From: Psychrobacillus sp. OK032
GTDB taxonomy: Bacteria; Bacillota; Bacilli; Bacillales_A; Planococcaceae
NCBI RefSeq assembly: GCF_900111345.1
Contig: NZ_FOGY01000001.1
Span: 310,001-374,000, forward strand
Direction of reading: 5' to 3'
Length of the DNA: 64,000 bases
In this document: one piece after another, positions 16,306-27,183 of the stretch
Position numbering within the stretch: the first letter of the stretch is position 1
Layout: the number at the start of each line of letters is the position of its first letter
Program-made: the position numbers and the translations under genes
The notes under the pieces: generated by a model
Databases searched by the model: none
Told to the model about the DNA's origin: nothing
What the model saw: the letters and a program-made list of their open reading frames with translations, nothing else

Positions 16306-17202
16306 GTGGATATAACGCAATTGCATTACTTTATCGTTGCTGCAGAGCAAGAACATATGACAAGAGCTTCAGAAATATTAGACTTATCACAATCTGCTTT
16401 GAGCCGATCCATTACATCTCTAGAAAAAGAGTTAGGCGTACCTTTATTTGATCGAAAAAACAGAAAAATCTTGTTAAATAGATATGGAAAAGTCTTTTTA
16501 AAGGACGCCAAAAAAATTGTGGGTCAAGTAGAAATTTCGAAATCAAACCTATCTCAACTCATTCATCCTGATTTTGGAAATATCTCTATTTCATTTGTTC
16601 ATAGCTTAGGATTAAACTATATTCCTTCTTTACTAAAGGAATTTCAACTTGCCAATCCTGGTCATACGATTACATTAAATGAAGACAAAGCCCCATTAAT
16701 CGTTAAAAATTTATTAACAAATGAAACTGATTTAGGGTTTGCAACGCAATATCAATCCTTTTCCGATTTAGACTATAATCCAATTTTCAAAGAAAAAATT
16801 GTGTTAATTGCCTCTAGCCAACATCGGTTCTCAGAAATGAAACATATTAAACTGGAAGAGATTGAGAAAGAAAACTTCATTCATTACAATGTCGATACTG
16901 AATTGAGGAGATTAATCGACTCTCTATTTTTAAAATACGATATTGATATTCATGTTGCCTATGATGGATTAGAAATTAACAGTATCATCGGGTTAGTTAC
17001 TTCCAATATGGGTATCGCACTTGTACCCGAATCTGTCATTCAAAATATTAGTGGAATAAAAATTATCCCCATTTTAGATGTAAATATCGATCGAACGATT
17101 TATTTAATACATAAAAAAGAAGGCTATATTTCAAAAGCGGTTCTCTACTTTAAAGATTTCATTTTTTCCTATCACGAAAAAATGAATCGAAAAAACGAAT
17201 GA
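16306..17202 (+). CDS. LysR-type transcriptional regulator of the divergent acyl-CoA operon
   Basis: I chose the GTG at 16306, 6 bases after GGGAGGT; the open frame extends to a TTG at 16291 but that codon overlaps the ribosome site. The 298-residue protein has the N-terminal winged helix (ITQLHYFIVAAEQEHMTRA, SQSALSRSITSLEKELG) and a periplasmic-binding-like effector domain. Divergence from the enoyl-CoA hydratase/acyl-CoA dehydrogenase/HMG-CoA lyase operon suggests that it controls that operon in response to an acyl-CoA or acid. Confidence 0.85.
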   Translation: MDITQLHYFIVAAEQEHMTRASEILDLSQSALSRSITSLEKELGVPLFDRKNRKILLNRYGKVFLKDAKKIVGQVEISKSNLSQLIHPDFGNISISFVHSLGLNYIPSLLKEFQLANPGHTITLNEDKAPLIVKNLLTNETDLGFATQYQSFSDLDYNPIFKEKIVLIASSQHRFSEMKHIKLEEIEKENFIHYNVDTELRRLIDSLFLKYDIDIHVAYDGLEINSIIGLVTSNMGIALVPESVIQNISGIKIIPILDVNIDRTIYLIHKKEGYISKAVLYFKDFIFSYHEKMNRKNE

Positions 17203-17227
17203 TCAATTACGCCTCGGCGTAATTGAT
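17202..17227 (+). terminator. Hairpin at the lysR stop codon
   Basis: ATCAATTACGCC (17202-17213) and GGCGTAATTGAT (17216-17227) form a perfect 12-bp stem starting at the last base of the stop codon. No clean T run follows, so termination is probable rather than certain. Confidence 0.5.
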
Positions 17228-17550
17228 TATAATAAATCGTGCTTTTGCTAATCTATAAGATTCCTCCCCCCACTAACTAACCAACAATACTGCTCAAAAT
17301 TCTTCTTTCCAACAAAGTTTTACTTCTTATTGCTAATTATAGAGATAGTCTCCACCAAAAGACAAAGCAAATAACACATCAAATCAATGTGAATTATGCA
17401 TAAATTGAAAAATTGCGGAATTATATAATTAATTAAAATCTGTCGAATCTTTTAAACTAAAATCTTTTAAATAGGAGGTCAATTGGTTGCTTTCATGACC
17501 GGTTTGTTGCCTTAATCTATTTTCTGGATTCAAATCTAATAATAAATAAT
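17228..17550. other. AT-rich intergenic DNA without recognised features
   Basis: No open frame with a ribosome site, no strong hairpin and no copy of the window's repeats is visible in this stretch. Confidence 0.4.
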
Positions 17551-17690
17551 TGAATGAAACGAACTTTATCCTAGTAAATGCTCCACTTATTTGGAGACAG
17601 CATTTTCTAATTAGGTTTACTATTGTGAAGTTGACCTGATAAATTAAAATCTCTGATATTTGCAGACGCTAAATTAGCAAGAAATTCAAA
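17551..17690 (+). repeat. Family C intergenic repeat (copy 1)
   Basis: This 140-bp AT-rich block matches 50963-51110 along its length; shared segments include TAGTAAATGCTC, GACAGCATTTTCTAAT, TGCAGACGC and AAATTAGCAAGAAA. A family A copy follows directly. I see no coding potential. Confidence 0.75.
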
Positions 17691-17693
17691 TTG

Positions 17694-17834
17694 ATTGGAG
17701 CGGAAGAGCGGCGACTCCAGCGGGATAAGTGAGTAAGATGAGACATCACAACGAACGCGAAAGCGGCGGTGATGGCTCATCGCTCACCCCGCGGAAAGCG
17801 TCCGCCCTGCAGCGGAAATCCTAGCGGAAACTAA
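17694..17834 (+). repeat. Family A repeat, short copy without mini-hairpins
   Basis: It begins GATTGGAGCGGAAGAGCGG and ends GCGGAAATCCTAGCGGAAAC. It keeps the long inner hairpin (17737-17749 paired with 17769-17781, one mismatch) but lacks the short GGA-loop hairpins. Left end is placed within one or two bases. Confidence 0.8.
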
Positions 17835-17943
17835 TTTTTACGCATTATTCCTACAATGTACAATTCATCTTCTTCTCTAAGCATAGATTAGTAGCTTTTA
17901 ACCCTCATTTATTGCTACTGACCACTTCCAGAATAATCCATTC

Positions 17944-17979
17944 AAAAAAGCCTCTCAAAGTATAAAACTCTGAGAGGCT
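17944..17979 (-). terminator. Terminator of the pyruvate dehydrogenase operon
   Basis: On the minus strand AGCCTCTCA (17971-17979) pairs with TGAGAGGCT (17949-17957) and TTTTTT follows. It starts 10 bases past the lpdA stop. Confidence 0.9.
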
Positions 17980-17988
17980 CTATCTATC

Positions 17989-19401
17989 TTATTTTGAAAG
18001 AATATGAATCGGATGACCCATTACTACTTCCGCAGCTTCCATTGCAATTTCCCCTAAAGTTGGGTGAGCATGAATAGTCATTGCGATATCTTCTACAGTC
18101 ATACCAGCTTCAATCGCTAAACCTAGTTCAGCAATCATATCAGAAGCTCCTTGACCAATGATTTGTGCTCCAAGAAGTAAACCGTCCTCTTTACGAGAAA
18201 CAAGTTTCACGAAACCATCTGTAGCGTTTAGTGCAAGTGCACGACCATTTGCTCCGAATGGGAATTTCCCAGCAGCAACGTCATAGCCTTGTTCTTTAGC
18301 TTGTGCTTCGTTTAAACCAACTGTAGCCATTTCTGGATCTGTAAAGCACACTGCAGGAATTGCTAAGTAATCTACAACCGATGTTTGACCTGCAATTACT
18401 TCAGCAGCAACTTTTCCTTCGTATGAAGCTTTATGTGCAAGTTGCGGACCCGCAACAATATCACCAATAGCAAAGATATTCTCAATGCTTGTACGGCATT
18501 GCTTGTCTACTTCTAATAATCCACGTTCACTAAATTTAATACCTAGTTCTTCTAATCCAATTTCATCCGTGTTCGGACGACGACCTACAGTTACTAATAC
18601 ATAGTCAGCTTCCACTTTCTTCTCTTCTCCGCCAACTTCATATGTAACTACTACGCCATTATCAGATTCTTCTACGCCTTTTGCAGAAGCTTTAACTGCA
18701 ATTTCTACGCCTTTTTTCTTTAAGCCTTTTTTGACAATAGTTGTCATTTGCTTTTCGAATCCAGCTAAAATATCGTTGCCGCCTTCGATAATTGTTACAT
18801 TTGAACCTAAGTTAGCAAAAGCCGAACCTAGCTCAGTACCAATGTATCCTCCACCGATTACAACTAATTTCCCTGGAATTTCAGGTAAGCTTAGAGCCCC
18901 AGTTGAGTTAATTACACGTTTTGAATATTTAAATGTAGGAATTTCTACTGGACGAGATCCAGTTGCAATAATTGCATGTTTGAATTTATACGTTTGAGCT
19001 GAATTTTCATCCATTACTCGAACAGTATTTGCATCAACAAAATACGCTTCCCCCATAACTACGTCGATATTGTTTCCTTTTAATAATCCTGAAACACCGC
19101 TAGTTAATTTTTTTACAACGCCATCTTTGAAAGCTTGTGCTTTTGAAAAGTCAATTTTCACGTCAGTTGCTGTAATACCCATGTCATCTGCATGTTGCGC
19201 TTGCTCAAAACGGTGACCAACAGAGATCAAAGCTTTGGAAGGGATACATCCCACGTTTAGACAAACTCCACCAATATACTCTTTTTCTACTACTACAACT
19301 TTTTGTCCAGTTTGTGCAGCACGAATTGCAGCCACATATCCTCCAGGGCCTGAACCAATTACTAAAGTATCTGTTTCGATCGGGAAATCTCCAACTACCA
19401 T
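17989..19401 (-). CDS. pdhD: Dihydrolipoamide dehydrogenase (E3) of pyruvate dehydrogenase
   Basis: The 470-residue flavoprotein re-oxidises dihydrolipoamide in the PDH complex, passing electrons to NAD+. It has FAD site VIGSGPGGY (about residues 14-22), the redox pair C47/C52 in [13 protein letters not shown], an NAD site [23 protein letters not shown] and the catalytic C-terminal HAHPTLGE with its acid. It is the last gene of pdhABCD, 3 bases behind the E2 gene. It could also serve other 2-oxoacid dehydrogenases. A strong terminator follows. Confidence 0.95.
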   Translation of the reverse strand: MVVGDFPIETDTLVIGSGPGGYVAAIRAAQTGQKVVVVEKEYIGGVCLNVGCIPSKALISVGHRFEQAQHADDMGITATDVKIDFSKAQAFKDGVVKKLTSGVSGLLKGNNIDVVMGEAYFVDANTVRVMDENSAQTYKFKHAIIATGSRPVEIPTFKYSKRVINSTGALSLPEIPGKLVVIGGGYIGTELGSAFANLGSNVTIIEGGNDILAGFEKQMTTIVKKGLKKKGVEIAVKASAKGVEESDNGVVVTYEVGGEEKKVEADYVLVTVGRRPNTDEIGLEELGIKFSERGLLEVDKQCRTSIENIFAIGDIVAGPQLAHKASYEGKVAAEVIAGQTSVVDYLAIPAVCFTDPEMATVGLNEAQAKEQGYDVAAGKFPFGANGRALALNATDGFVKLVSRKEDGLLLGAQIIGQGASDMIAELGLAIEAGMTVEDIAMTIHAHPTLGEIAMEAAEVVMGHPIHILSK

Positions 19402-19404
19402 TTT

Positions 19405-20745
19405 TTACGCCTCCATTAATAATAGTTCTGGACTGCTAAGCAAACGTTTGATATGGTTCAACGCATGTTGCGCAGTCGCGCCATCGATCATTCGATGATC
19501 AAAGCTCAATGATAATGCTAACACAGGAGCGGCTATTATTTCACTATTTTTTATTATTGGTTTTTCTGAAATTCGACCAATTCCGAGAATTGCAACCTCC
19601 GGATGGTTAATTACTGGCGTAAACCATTGTCCTCCTGCAGAACCAATATTCGTAATGGAGCAAGACGCACCTTTCATTTCTGCTGCAGCTAATTTACCGT
19701 CACGAGCTTTTGTAGCAAGTGCATTAATTTCGTCTGAAACAGCAAATACAGATTTGCGGTCTGCGTTTTTAATAACAGGTACGAGTAATCCTTTATCCGT
19801 ATCAGCTGCAATACCGATGTTGAAATAATGTTTTTGAATAACTTCATTTGTTTCATCATCATAGGATGTATTGAGTTGCGGGAATTCTCTTAACGTGCTA
19901 ACTAGTGCTTTTACTACATAAGGTAAGTAAGTTAATTTAATATTTTTCTCCGCTGCAATCTCTTTGAATTTTTTACGATGTGCAACAAGTTCTGTCACAT
20001 CTACTTCATCCATTAATGTTACATGTGGAGCTGTATGTTTAGAGTGTACCATTGCTTTTGCGATTGCTTTACGCATTGGTGAAAGTTTCTCGCGTGTTTC
20101 AGGGAACTCTCCTTCCATCACTACAGGAGCAGCAACTTTTTCATTTGCTTTCGACTCTGTTGTGATTAGTTCTGAAGTTTCTTCTGAAGCAGTAACCTCC
20201 GCAGTTTTTTGATCTCCTGCTAAAAATGCTTCGATATCTTCTTTTAGGATACGACCATTTTTTCCCGAACCTGTTACATCTGCAATATTTACTTCTTTAT
20301 CACGGGCAAATTTACGAACAGAAGGCATCGCAACTACACGTGATTCACCTTTAGGTTGTTCGGTAGATGCTTCAGTTTTAGGAGCTTCTACTGTTTCTTT
20401 TTCAATTTTTTGACCGGCTTCAGCAGTAGCTTGTACTTGTGCTTCAGTAGCTTCATTTGATTCGCTTTCCTGTCCTTTAAATTGAAGATCCTCATATCCA
20501 GGAGCATCAATTTTAATAAGTACATCTCCAACAACTGCAACTGTTCCTTCACTTACTAAAACATCTGTTACTTTCCCTTTTACAGGAGAAGGAATTTCTA
20601 CAACTGCTTTATCATTTTGTACTTCACATAAAATATCGTCTTCTTGTACTTCATCGCCAGCTTTTACAAACCATTTTACGATTTCGCCTTCGTGTATACC
20701 TTCACCGATATCTGGTAATCGAAATTCAAATCCCACAGTATTCAC
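19405..20745 (-). CDS. pdhC: Dihydrolipoamide acetyltransferase (E2) of pyruvate dehydrogenase
   Basis: The 446-residue core protein of PDH has one lipoyl domain (lipoylated K46 in [13 protein letters not shown]), a Glu/Ala/Thr-rich flexible linker, a peripheral subunit-binding domain ([16 protein letters not shown] and [13 protein letters not shown], about residues 140-175), a second linker, and the catalytic domain ending with [12 protein letters not shown], which holds the catalytic His. Length agrees with Bacillus E2. It lies 22 bases after pdhB within the operon. Confidence 0.95.
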   Translation of the reverse strand: MNTVGFEFRLPDIGEGIHEGEIVKWFVKAGDEVQEDDILCEVQNDKAVVEIPSPVKGKVTDVLVSEGTVAVVGDVLIKIDAPGYEDLQFKGQESESNEATEAQVQATAEAGQKIEKETVEAPKTEASTEQPKGESRVVAMPSVRKFARDKEVNIADVTGSGKNGRILKEDIEAFLAGDQKTAEVTASEETSELITTESKANEKVAAPVVMEGEFPETREKLSPMRKAIAKAMVHSKHTAPHVTLMDEVDVTELVAHRKKFKEIAAEKNIKLTYLPYVVKALVSTLREFPQLNTSYDDETNEVIQKHYFNIGIAADTDKGLLVPVIKNADRKSVFAVSDEINALATKARDGKLAAAEMKGASCSITNIGSAGGQWFTPVINHPEVAILGIGRISEKPIIKNSEIIAAPVLALSLSFDHRMIDGATAQHALNHIKRLLSSPELLLMEA

Positions 20746-20767
20746 CCTTTCTATTTTGAATTTTAGT

Positions 20768-21745
20768 TTAGAATGTTAAAACTTTTTTAGCTGTTTCTAC
20801 TATATCCTTAACACCAGGTAACCAAACCGTTTCTGCTTGAGAGAATGGATAAACAGTATCAGGAGCCGCAACACGTAAAACTGGAGCTTCTAAACTTAAA
20901 ATAGCTCTTTCCGTAATTTCAGCTACTACATTGGCAGCAATACCTGCTTGTTTTTGTGCTTCTTGAACAACGATTGCACGGTTTGTTTTTTCAACAGATG
21001 CGATAATTGTTTCAATATCAAGTGGTTGAATTGTACGTAAGTCAATCACTTCTACAGAATGTCCTTCTTTTTCTAACTCTTCAGCAGCTTTTAAACTTTC
21101 ATGAACCATTGCACCATAGGAAATGATTGTTAGATCTGTACCTTCACGTTTTACATCTGCTTTTCCTAGTGGAATTGTATATTCCTCTTCCGGAACTTCT
21201 CCACGGAAAGAACGATATAATTTCATATGCTCTAAGAAAATGACAGGATCGTTATCGCGAATTGCAGAGATTAATAAACCTTTTGCATCGTATGGCGTAG
21301 ATGGTATAACTACTTTTACACCTGGTGTCGATGTCATTAGTAATTCTAAGCTATCGGCATGCATTTCGGGTGTATGAACCCCTCCACCAAAAGGAGAACG
21401 GATTGTAACAGGTGCATTAAATGCCCCTCCTGTACGGAAACGCATACGAGCAAGTTGTCCACTTATAGAGTCCATTACTTCGAATACAAAACCAAAGAAT
21501 TGAATTTCAGGAACTGGACGGAATCCTTGTAGTGCTAATCCTACTGCAAGTCCACCAATTCCAGATTCAGCTAACGGTGTATCAAATACACGATCTTCAC
21601 CGAATTCTTTTTGTAACCCTTCAGTCGCACGGAATACTCCTCCGTTAACGCCAACGTCTTCACCGAAGACTAGAACGTTTTCATCATTTTTAAGCTCGGT
21701 ACGGAGTGCTTCCGTAATTGCTTGAATCATCGTTAATTGTGCCAT
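20768..21745 (-). CDS. pdhB: Pyruvate dehydrogenase E1 beta subunit
   Basis: The 325-residue transketolase-like subunit opens [15 protein letters not shown] and shows [49 protein letters not shown] and [12 protein letters not shown], all typical of E1 beta. With the alpha subunit it forms the thiamine diphosphate site that decarboxylates pyruvate. The start lies 3 bases past the pdhA stop, with the ribosome site inside pdhA. Confidence 0.95.
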   Translation of the reverse strand: MAQLTMIQAITEALRTELKNDENVLVFGEDVGVNGGVFRATEGLQKEFGEDRVFDTPLAESGIGGLAVGLALQGFRPVPEIQFFGFVFEVMDSISGQLARMRFRTGGAFNAPVTIRSPFGGGVHTPEMHADSLELLMTSTPGVKVVIPSTPYDAKGLLISAIRDNDPVIFLEHMKLYRSFRGEVPEEEYTIPLGKADVKREGTDLTIISYGAMVHESLKAAEELEKEGHSVEVIDLRTIQPLDIETIIASVEKTNRAIVVQEAQKQAGIAANVVAEITERAILSLEAPVLRVAAPDTVYPFSQAETVWLPGVKDIVETAKKVLTF

Positions 21746-21748
21746 CGG

Positions 21749-22897
<1,149 letters not shown>

Positions 22898-22932
22898 TCA
22901 TTTTATAAGTGATACAACTATCTTTCCTTTTC

Positions 22933-22961
22933 AGTATACTCAAGAATAAATCTTCGGTCAA
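22933..22961 (-). promoter_or_regulatory. SigA promoter of the pdhABCD operon
   Basis: On the minus strand TTGACC (22956-22961) and TATACT (22933-22938) are separated by exactly 17 bases. The leader to the pdhA start would be about 65 bases. Confidence 0.8.
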
Positions 22962-23215
22962 TCATCTAAAATCAATGATTATTTTTTAATAGAATATTAA
23001 ATCTATTACAATCTGTATTAGTCGGTATTTATGTCTGTACTATATCAGTTTCATAAATTCATAGAAGCTGTTGGTCGTCCAAAAAGAAACAAAAGCTCTA
23101 GTTTTCACTTCTCTAATAACATATAAAATGCTTCGTAGCCTTTAAGTTTATCTCTTTTTTCGACGCTTCTCACAAAGGATAATTTACGCAATATAGAGAT
23201 AATACGTTGTAAAAA
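22962..23215. other. AT-rich intergenic DNA upstream of pdhA
   Basis: I see no gene here. It contains only A/T-rich sequence between the pdh promoter and the large palindrome. Confidence 0.4.
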
Positions 23216-23261
23216 GCTCTATTCAATGTGACTATTAATTAATAGTCACATTGAATAGAGC
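23216..23261. repeat. Perfect 46-bp palindrome without loop
   Basis: The arm 23216-23238 (GCTCTATTCAATGTGACTAT followed by TAA) is the exact reverse complement of 23239-23261. Read on the minus strand it is followed by TTTTTA, like a terminator, but no gene ends here: ykyA has its own terminator 600 bases before it. Confidence 0.9.
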
Positions 23262-23300
23262 ATTATATTTATCAACGTCCAACTAGCATCTCCGCTAGAC

Positions 23301-23382
23301 CTGTTTGTCTTGTTCAGCGGCGTATTTGTCGCTTTCGAGATGTATTTTGTCGTGTTCGGAAGATAGTTTGTCGCGTTCACAG
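23301..23382 (+). repeat. Degenerate 20-bp tandem array (four units)
   Basis: Units start at 23301, 23321, 23343 and 23363 and share the core TTTGTC(G/T)(T/C)GTTC or TTTGTCGCTTTCGAGA. The related block at 51183-51222 carries about two units, so the copy number differs between loci. Confidence 0.65.
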
Positions 23383-23483
23383 CATGTTATGTCTCACTTA
23401 ACCAATTATTGGATTTTATTTTCAAGAAATAGTACATAAGATTGAATTTAAAACAGTGACTCTGATTGCTAGCAATTTAAGTG
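23383..23483 (+). repeat. Family D flank of the composite repeat (copy 1)
   Basis: This AT-rich 100-bp stretch matches 51223-51321 (shared GGATTTTATTTTC, AGATTGAATTTAAAACA and TGACTCTGATT). In both places it joins the 20-bp array to a family A copy. Confidence 0.75.
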
Positions 23484-23775
23484 GATTGGAGCGGAAGCGC
23501 GGCGACTCCAGCGGAGGCCAACAGGATGTTGGTCACGAAGACGCCTGTGCCCACGGGATGTGGGTCATGCAATCGTTGCCGCAAAAGTTCTTTTGCGACG
23601 AGCTTGCGCAGGAGCAGGACGTGGCGAACTTAGATTGCCTTCCTTTTGATTTGGCGCACTTAGCCTTCGTTCCTCTGTTGAGACAGTGGAGCCATCACAT
23701 CGTACGCGTAGCGTCGATAATGGTTCATCACTCACCCCGCGAAAACGTCCGCCTGCAGCGAAAATCATAGCGGAC
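23484..23775 (+). repeat. Family A structured repeat, long copy
   Basis: From GATTGGAGCGG to GCAGCGAAAATCATAGCGG. It contains mini-hairpins at 23518-23532 (CCAACA-GGA-TGTTGG), 23550-23564 (CCCACGGGATGTGGG) and a perfect 8-bp stem at 23580-23597 (CGCAAAAGTTCTTTTGCG). The long inner hairpin is degenerate here. The open frame across it is not coding. Confidence 0.85.
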
Positions 23776-23872
23776 ACTTTTTAGAATGCTGACGACGCAT
23801 TACCCCTAAACAGTGACATACCTTAATGGTATAAGGAGGAAATTATCCACAGACCATATTTCCAAAAGAATA

Positions 23873-23922
23873 AAAAAATAGAGTATAGGAATCAATCGTA
23901 AATTTCCCATACTCTATTTTTT
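23873..23922 (-). terminator. Terminator of ykyA
   Basis: On the minus strand the stem (23905-23922 with 23873-23890, two mismatches) is followed by T-rich sequence; it starts 25 bases past the ykyA stop. Confidence 0.8.
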
Positions 23923-23946
23923 GCTGTTGCTCTACTATTCTCTTTA

Positions 23947-24591
23947 TTAATTTTCTTTTTGAAGTGAAGTAAATACTTCTTCTTTTATTTTATTAAGCTC
24001 GGCTGTAAGTTCATTGAATGTTTCTACTGATTGTTGAACTACTTCGTTTTGTTTATTTACTTCATCGACTTGTGCCTGAATTGTCGTTACTTCGGCTGCT
24101 TCATGAATTAACATTTTATAAAGCTTCTCTTGTAAACTAGCAAGTGCATTATATTGTTCTGTTAAATCGCTGTATGCAGTATATCGATTTTTTAATGCTT
24201 CCTCGATTTTTTGAATACTTTCTTTTTCCGATGCTTCGTCCGATTCTGAAATAAGCGCATCAATATCTGTTAATTTTTCAGAGGCACTCTTAATAGAAGC
24301 TGCTTCTTTTTCCACTAATACAAGTCTTTCCTCTAAAAGTTGAGCTGTTTCTTCCACTTGTTTCGTAAGCTCTTCTTTTTGGTCTTTCGTTAACTCCATC
24401 ATGCTTTGAAAATTAGCTTGTTCTTTTTGTTCCGTTTCAGCTAACTGCGTTTGTACATCTCTATAATCTGCTTCTAAATTGTATATTTCCGTTAAGATAT
24501 TGGACAATTTATCTTCTGTTGTTTGACCAAAAGAACACGCAGATAGAAGTAATACAAAGCATAAAGGAATTACGTATTTCCATTTTTTCAT
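23947..24591 (-). CDS. ykyA: YkyA-like coiled-coil lipoprotein
   Basis: The ATG at 24591 follows GAGGAGG by 7 bases. The 214-residue protein has a lipoprotein signal (MKKWKYVIPLCFVLLLSAC, cysteine at the lipobox) and then a long, Glu/Lys/Gln-rich coiled coil with no catalytic motif, as in the putative cell-wall-binding lipoprotein YkyA (DUF1861-type annotation in Bacillus is uncertain). Position between pdhA and def is the same as in B. subtilis. It should sit on the outer face of the membrane; function is unknown. Confidence 0.85.
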   Translation of the reverse strand: MKKWKYVIPLCFVLLLSACSFGQTTEDKLSNILTEIYNLEADYRDVQTQLAETEQKEQANFQSMMELTKDQKEELTKQVEETAQLLEERLVLVEKEAASIKSASEKLTDIDALISESDEASEKESIQKIEEALKNRYTAYSDLTEQYNALASLQEKLYKMLIHEAAEVTTIQAQVDEVNKQNEVVQQSVETFNELTAELNKIKEEVFTSLQKEN

Positions 24592-24664
24592 CACGCAACC
24601 TCCTCTAATCATTTCACTATAATTGTTCTAGCCTCTAAATTCAACCGTACAAATGGCTTTTTTG

Positions 24665-24694
24665 TTTAGCAAATGATGATTTTTTCGATATAAT
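24665..24694 (+). promoter_or_regulatory. Candidate promoter of def
   Basis: TATAAT at 24689-24694 lies 46 bases before the def start; the best -35 is TTTAGC at 24665-24670 with an 18-base spacer. Confidence 0.5.
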
Positions 24695-24740
24695 AGGAAT
24701 AGGAACGATGAAACTTGTACAGTGTGAAAGGACGATAAAG

Positions 24741-25298
24741 ATGATTTTAATGAAAGATATTGTAAGAGACGGTCATCCGGCACTACGTAAAAAAACACCA
24801 GAAATGACTTTTCCTTTATCAGAAGTTGATATACAGCTTGCGAATGATTTATTGGAATATGTGATCAATAGTCAAGATGATAAAATGGTGGAGATGTATA
24901 AATTACGTCCTGGAATAGGGCTTGCTGCTCCCCAAGTGAACGCCGAAAAGAGGATGTTCGCGGTCCATATTCCTAACACAGAGGATGGGGACGTTAGCTT
25001 TGTTGCAGTTAACCCAAAAATAATTAGCCATTCGGTTGAGAACACTTACATCAATTCTGGTGAAGGTTGTCTTTCTGTAGACGAAGTGATTGAGGGTTAT
25101 GTTCCAAGACACGCACGAATTACCGTAACTGGCTTTTATCCAGATGGTACACCATTTAAAAAACGGTTAAAAGGCTTAGTAGCAATTGCATTTCAACATG
25201 AGCTAGACCATTTAAATGGAATTATGTTTTATGACCATATTAATAAAGTAAATCCATACGCAGAAATACCAAATTCCGTTCCGTATGACCGTGTGTAA
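24741..25298 (+). CDS. def: Peptide deformylase
   Basis: I chose the ATG at 24741, 8 bases after AAAGGA; the in-frame ATG at 24708 has no ribosome site. The 185-residue enzyme removes the formyl group from nascent proteins. The three motifs are intact: GIGLAAPQ (58-65), EGCLS with metal ligand C110, and HELDH (153-157) with the catalytic Glu. The insertion between motifs and the length point to the Gram-positive type 2 deformylase (DefB/YkrB). It faces the convergent PfkB kinase gene. Confidence 0.95.
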   Translation: MILMKDIVRDGHPALRKKTPEMTFPLSEVDIQLANDLLEYVINSQDDKMVEMYKLRPGIGLAAPQVNAEKRMFAVHIPNTEDGDVSFVAVNPKIISHSVENTYINSGEGCLSVDEVIEGYVPRHARITVTGFYPDGTPFKKRLKGLVAIAFQHELDHLNGIMFYDHINKVNPYAEIPNSVPYDRV

Positions 25299-25322
25299 TA
25301 ACAAAAGCGCAAAGTCCTAAGC

Positions 25323-25363
25323 AAAAAGCCTGTGTTACTCAAAAAAGTAACACAGGCTTTTTG
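25323..25363. terminator. Bidirectional terminator between def and the PfkB kinase
   Basis: AAAAAGCCTGTGTTACT and AGTAACACAGGCTTTTT pair perfectly around a short loop, with A and T runs on both sides between converging genes. Confidence 0.9.
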
Positions 25364-26296
25364 TTATAACTCAGCTGCTCTAGGCATTGCAGAAAGAGCT
25401 CCCGGTTTTGTTGCACAAATTGCTCCGAGTCTGTTGCCAAATGAGACATAGTCAATCCACTCTTCTTTTGTATTAGGTTTTCCATTCATATTTATTTTTG
25501 AAAGGATACCTGCCATAAAAGCATCCCCGGCACCAGTTGTATCTACTGGGATCACCTTTTTCACTTCTACATGGATTGTCTCGTCATCGATTACAATATA
25601 TGTACCTTCTGCTCCAACTGTAATAAGGACGATTGGAATTTGAAAATCACGAAGTTTGCGAATCCCTTCTTCTCTTGTCTTTGTTTCAGTTAAAAAGAAA
25701 AGCTCCTCTTCTGTTAACTTTAAAATATCTACTTGATGAAAAAAGGAACTAATGATTTTTCTGCAAAGTTCTTCACTTTCCCATCTTAGTGGACGAATAT
25801 TTGCATCGAAAGATAACAGCACATGAGATTTTTCCATTTGATTTACTATATCCCGAGTCGTCTGACGTGCCGTGGGATGAAATAATGTACCCGAACAAAA
25901 ATGAAAAATAGAAGCTTGTTGAAAAACTTCCTGTTTCAATGTAGAAAAATTCACTTGTAAATCGGGTGTTTCATCAACATATGTATGGAAGTGCCGGTCA
26001 TTATTTTCCGTTAAATGCACATACACTCCACTTACCCGTTTTTCTGGTACGATTTGAGCGAAAGTTAAATCTACTCCTTCTGCTATTAACTCACTTCTTA
26101 CAAATTCTGACGTTTCATCGTCTCCTGAAACTGTTATAAAAGAGGAAGACGCCCCTAATCTAGCAACGCCGGCTGCTACATTTACCGTCGCCCCACCTAA
26201 ATACTTTGTAAATTGTTTATTTGTTTGATCATCTGCAATATAGTCTACAAACACATCTCCATATATCAGTACAAACTTTTTTGTTAATTCGTTCAT
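25364..26296 (-). CDS. PfkB family carbohydrate kinase, fructokinase-like
   Basis: The 310-residue ribokinase-fold enzyme has LGGATVNVAAGVARLG near residue 33 (substrate lid and sugar site) and DTTGAGDAFMAG near residue 253, which holds the catalytic Asp and anion hole. It phosphorylates a sugar or nucleoside with ATP; fructose is the most common substrate in related proteins but it cannot be read from sequence. It lies 10 bases behind the ykrA-type phosphatase gene on the same strand, so the two are one operon. GAGGAG precedes the ATG. Confidence 0.8.
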   Translation of the reverse strand: MNELTKKFVLIYGDVFVDYIADDQTNKQFTKYLGGATVNVAAGVARLGASSSFITVSGDDETSEFVRSELIAEGVDLTFAQIVPEKRVSGVYVHLTENNDRHFHTYVDETPDLQVNFSTLKQEVFQQASIFHFCSGTLFHPTARQTTRDIVNQMEKSHVLLSFDANIRPLRWESEELCRKIISSFFHQVDILKLTEEELFFLTETKTREEGIRKLRDFQIPIVLITVGAEGTYIVIDDETIHVEVKKVIPVDTTGAGDAFMAGILSKINMNGKPNTKEEWIDYVSFGNRLGAICATKPGALSAMPRAAEL

Positions 26297-26306
26297 AATA
26301 ACTCCT

Positions 26307-27080
26307 CTAGATTAATTGTAATTTTTTCATGGCATTCACTAAGCCATTTTCTGAAACATGCTCCGTGACAAATGTCGCGCATCTTTTTAATTCTTCTACC
26401 GCGTTACCCATTGCAACGCCAGTACCTACATATTCGAGCATCTCTATATCATTAAAACCGTCACCAAAGGCAATGGCATCGTCTGGAGTTTTATTCAAAT
26501 GGCGCAGTAATAATTCAATTCCTTTTGCTTTTGAAACACCTTGTGGAAGGACATCACAAGATATGCGATGCCAACGAACAAACTTTAAGTTTGGAAAAGC
26601 TTTTTCGTATTCTTTTTGTACTTCCATATTGCAAAAGATGAGCGCTTGGTGAATATCATTTGTTAAAAAGAAGTTTTCTTCCGTTCTAGGCAAGGCAATT
26701 TTCAAGGAAGAGATGCTTTCGTATACATCATCGTGATCTGGGACATTCGATACAAATTCTACATCATCCATATAAACTAATGGTTGATCTCTTTCCATCG
26801 CAAAATCAGTGAGATGTTGTAGTTCCATTGTATCAATAATTCCTTTATGAATAATCTCACCTTGGAACTGTACGATTTGACCATTGTAGCATATGAACGA
26901 ATCTATTTTAAGTTGCTCTAAAATAGATTTTGCGGTAAATGGAGCTCTCCCAGTTGAAATAACAATTTCATGTCCATTTTCTCTTGCTTGTTGAATAGCT
27001 TCAACAACACCTATCGGAATATTTTTATCACTATCTAAAATTGTTCCATCAATATCAAAAAATAAAACTTTATTTACCAT
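26307..27080 (-). CDS. ykrA: HAD-superfamily Cof-type phosphatase YkrA
   Basis: The ATG at 27080 follows GGAG by 8 bases and gives 257 residues. HAD motifs are FFDIDGTILDSD (nucleophile Asp near residue 8), STGR for motif II, the lysine in VSKAKGIELLL, and GDGFNDIEML for motif IV, with a C2B cap as in Cof proteins. It should dephosphorylate sugar phosphates or flavin-type metabolites. The location beside def and rpoY matches ykrA. It appears to be the first gene of a two-gene unit with the PfkB kinase. Confidence 0.85.
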   Translation of the reverse strand: MVNKVLFFDIDGTILDSDKNIPIGVVEAIQQARENGHEIVISTGRAPFTAKSILEQLKIDSFICYNGQIVQFQGEIIHKGIIDTMELQHLTDFAMERDQPLVYMDDVEFVSNVPDHDDVYESISSLKIALPRTEENFFLTNDIHQALIFCNMEVQKEYEKAFPNLKFVRWHRISCDVLPQGVSKAKGIELLLRHLNKTPDDAIAFGDGFNDIEMLEYVGTGVAMGNAVEELKRCATFVTEHVSENGLVNAMKKLQLI

Positions 27081-27132
27081 TAAAAAAACTCCTATCCGCA
27101 ATGTTAATTATTTGACTTTTCAGTTAGAATCC

Positions 27133-27161
27133 TTTACACATTTCCATTTTTCGTATATAAT
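27133..27161 (+). promoter_or_regulatory. Strong SigA-type promoter of the 23-residue peptide gene
   Basis: TTTACA (27133-27138) and TATAAT (27156-27161) are separated by exactly 17 bases. Transcription would begin just before the AAGGAG ribosome site at 27169. Confidence 0.75.
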
Positions 27162-27183
27162 ATATTGTAAGGAGTGAGTTACC

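Noticed and set aside
23301-23382. CRISPR array
   Set aside because: The 20-bp units are contiguous and degenerate without unique spacers, and no cas genes are present.
23456-23770. Open frame of 104 codons across the repeat at 23.5 kb, and the opposite frame at 23565-23777
   Set aside because: Both lie within the structured repeat and are broken in other copies.
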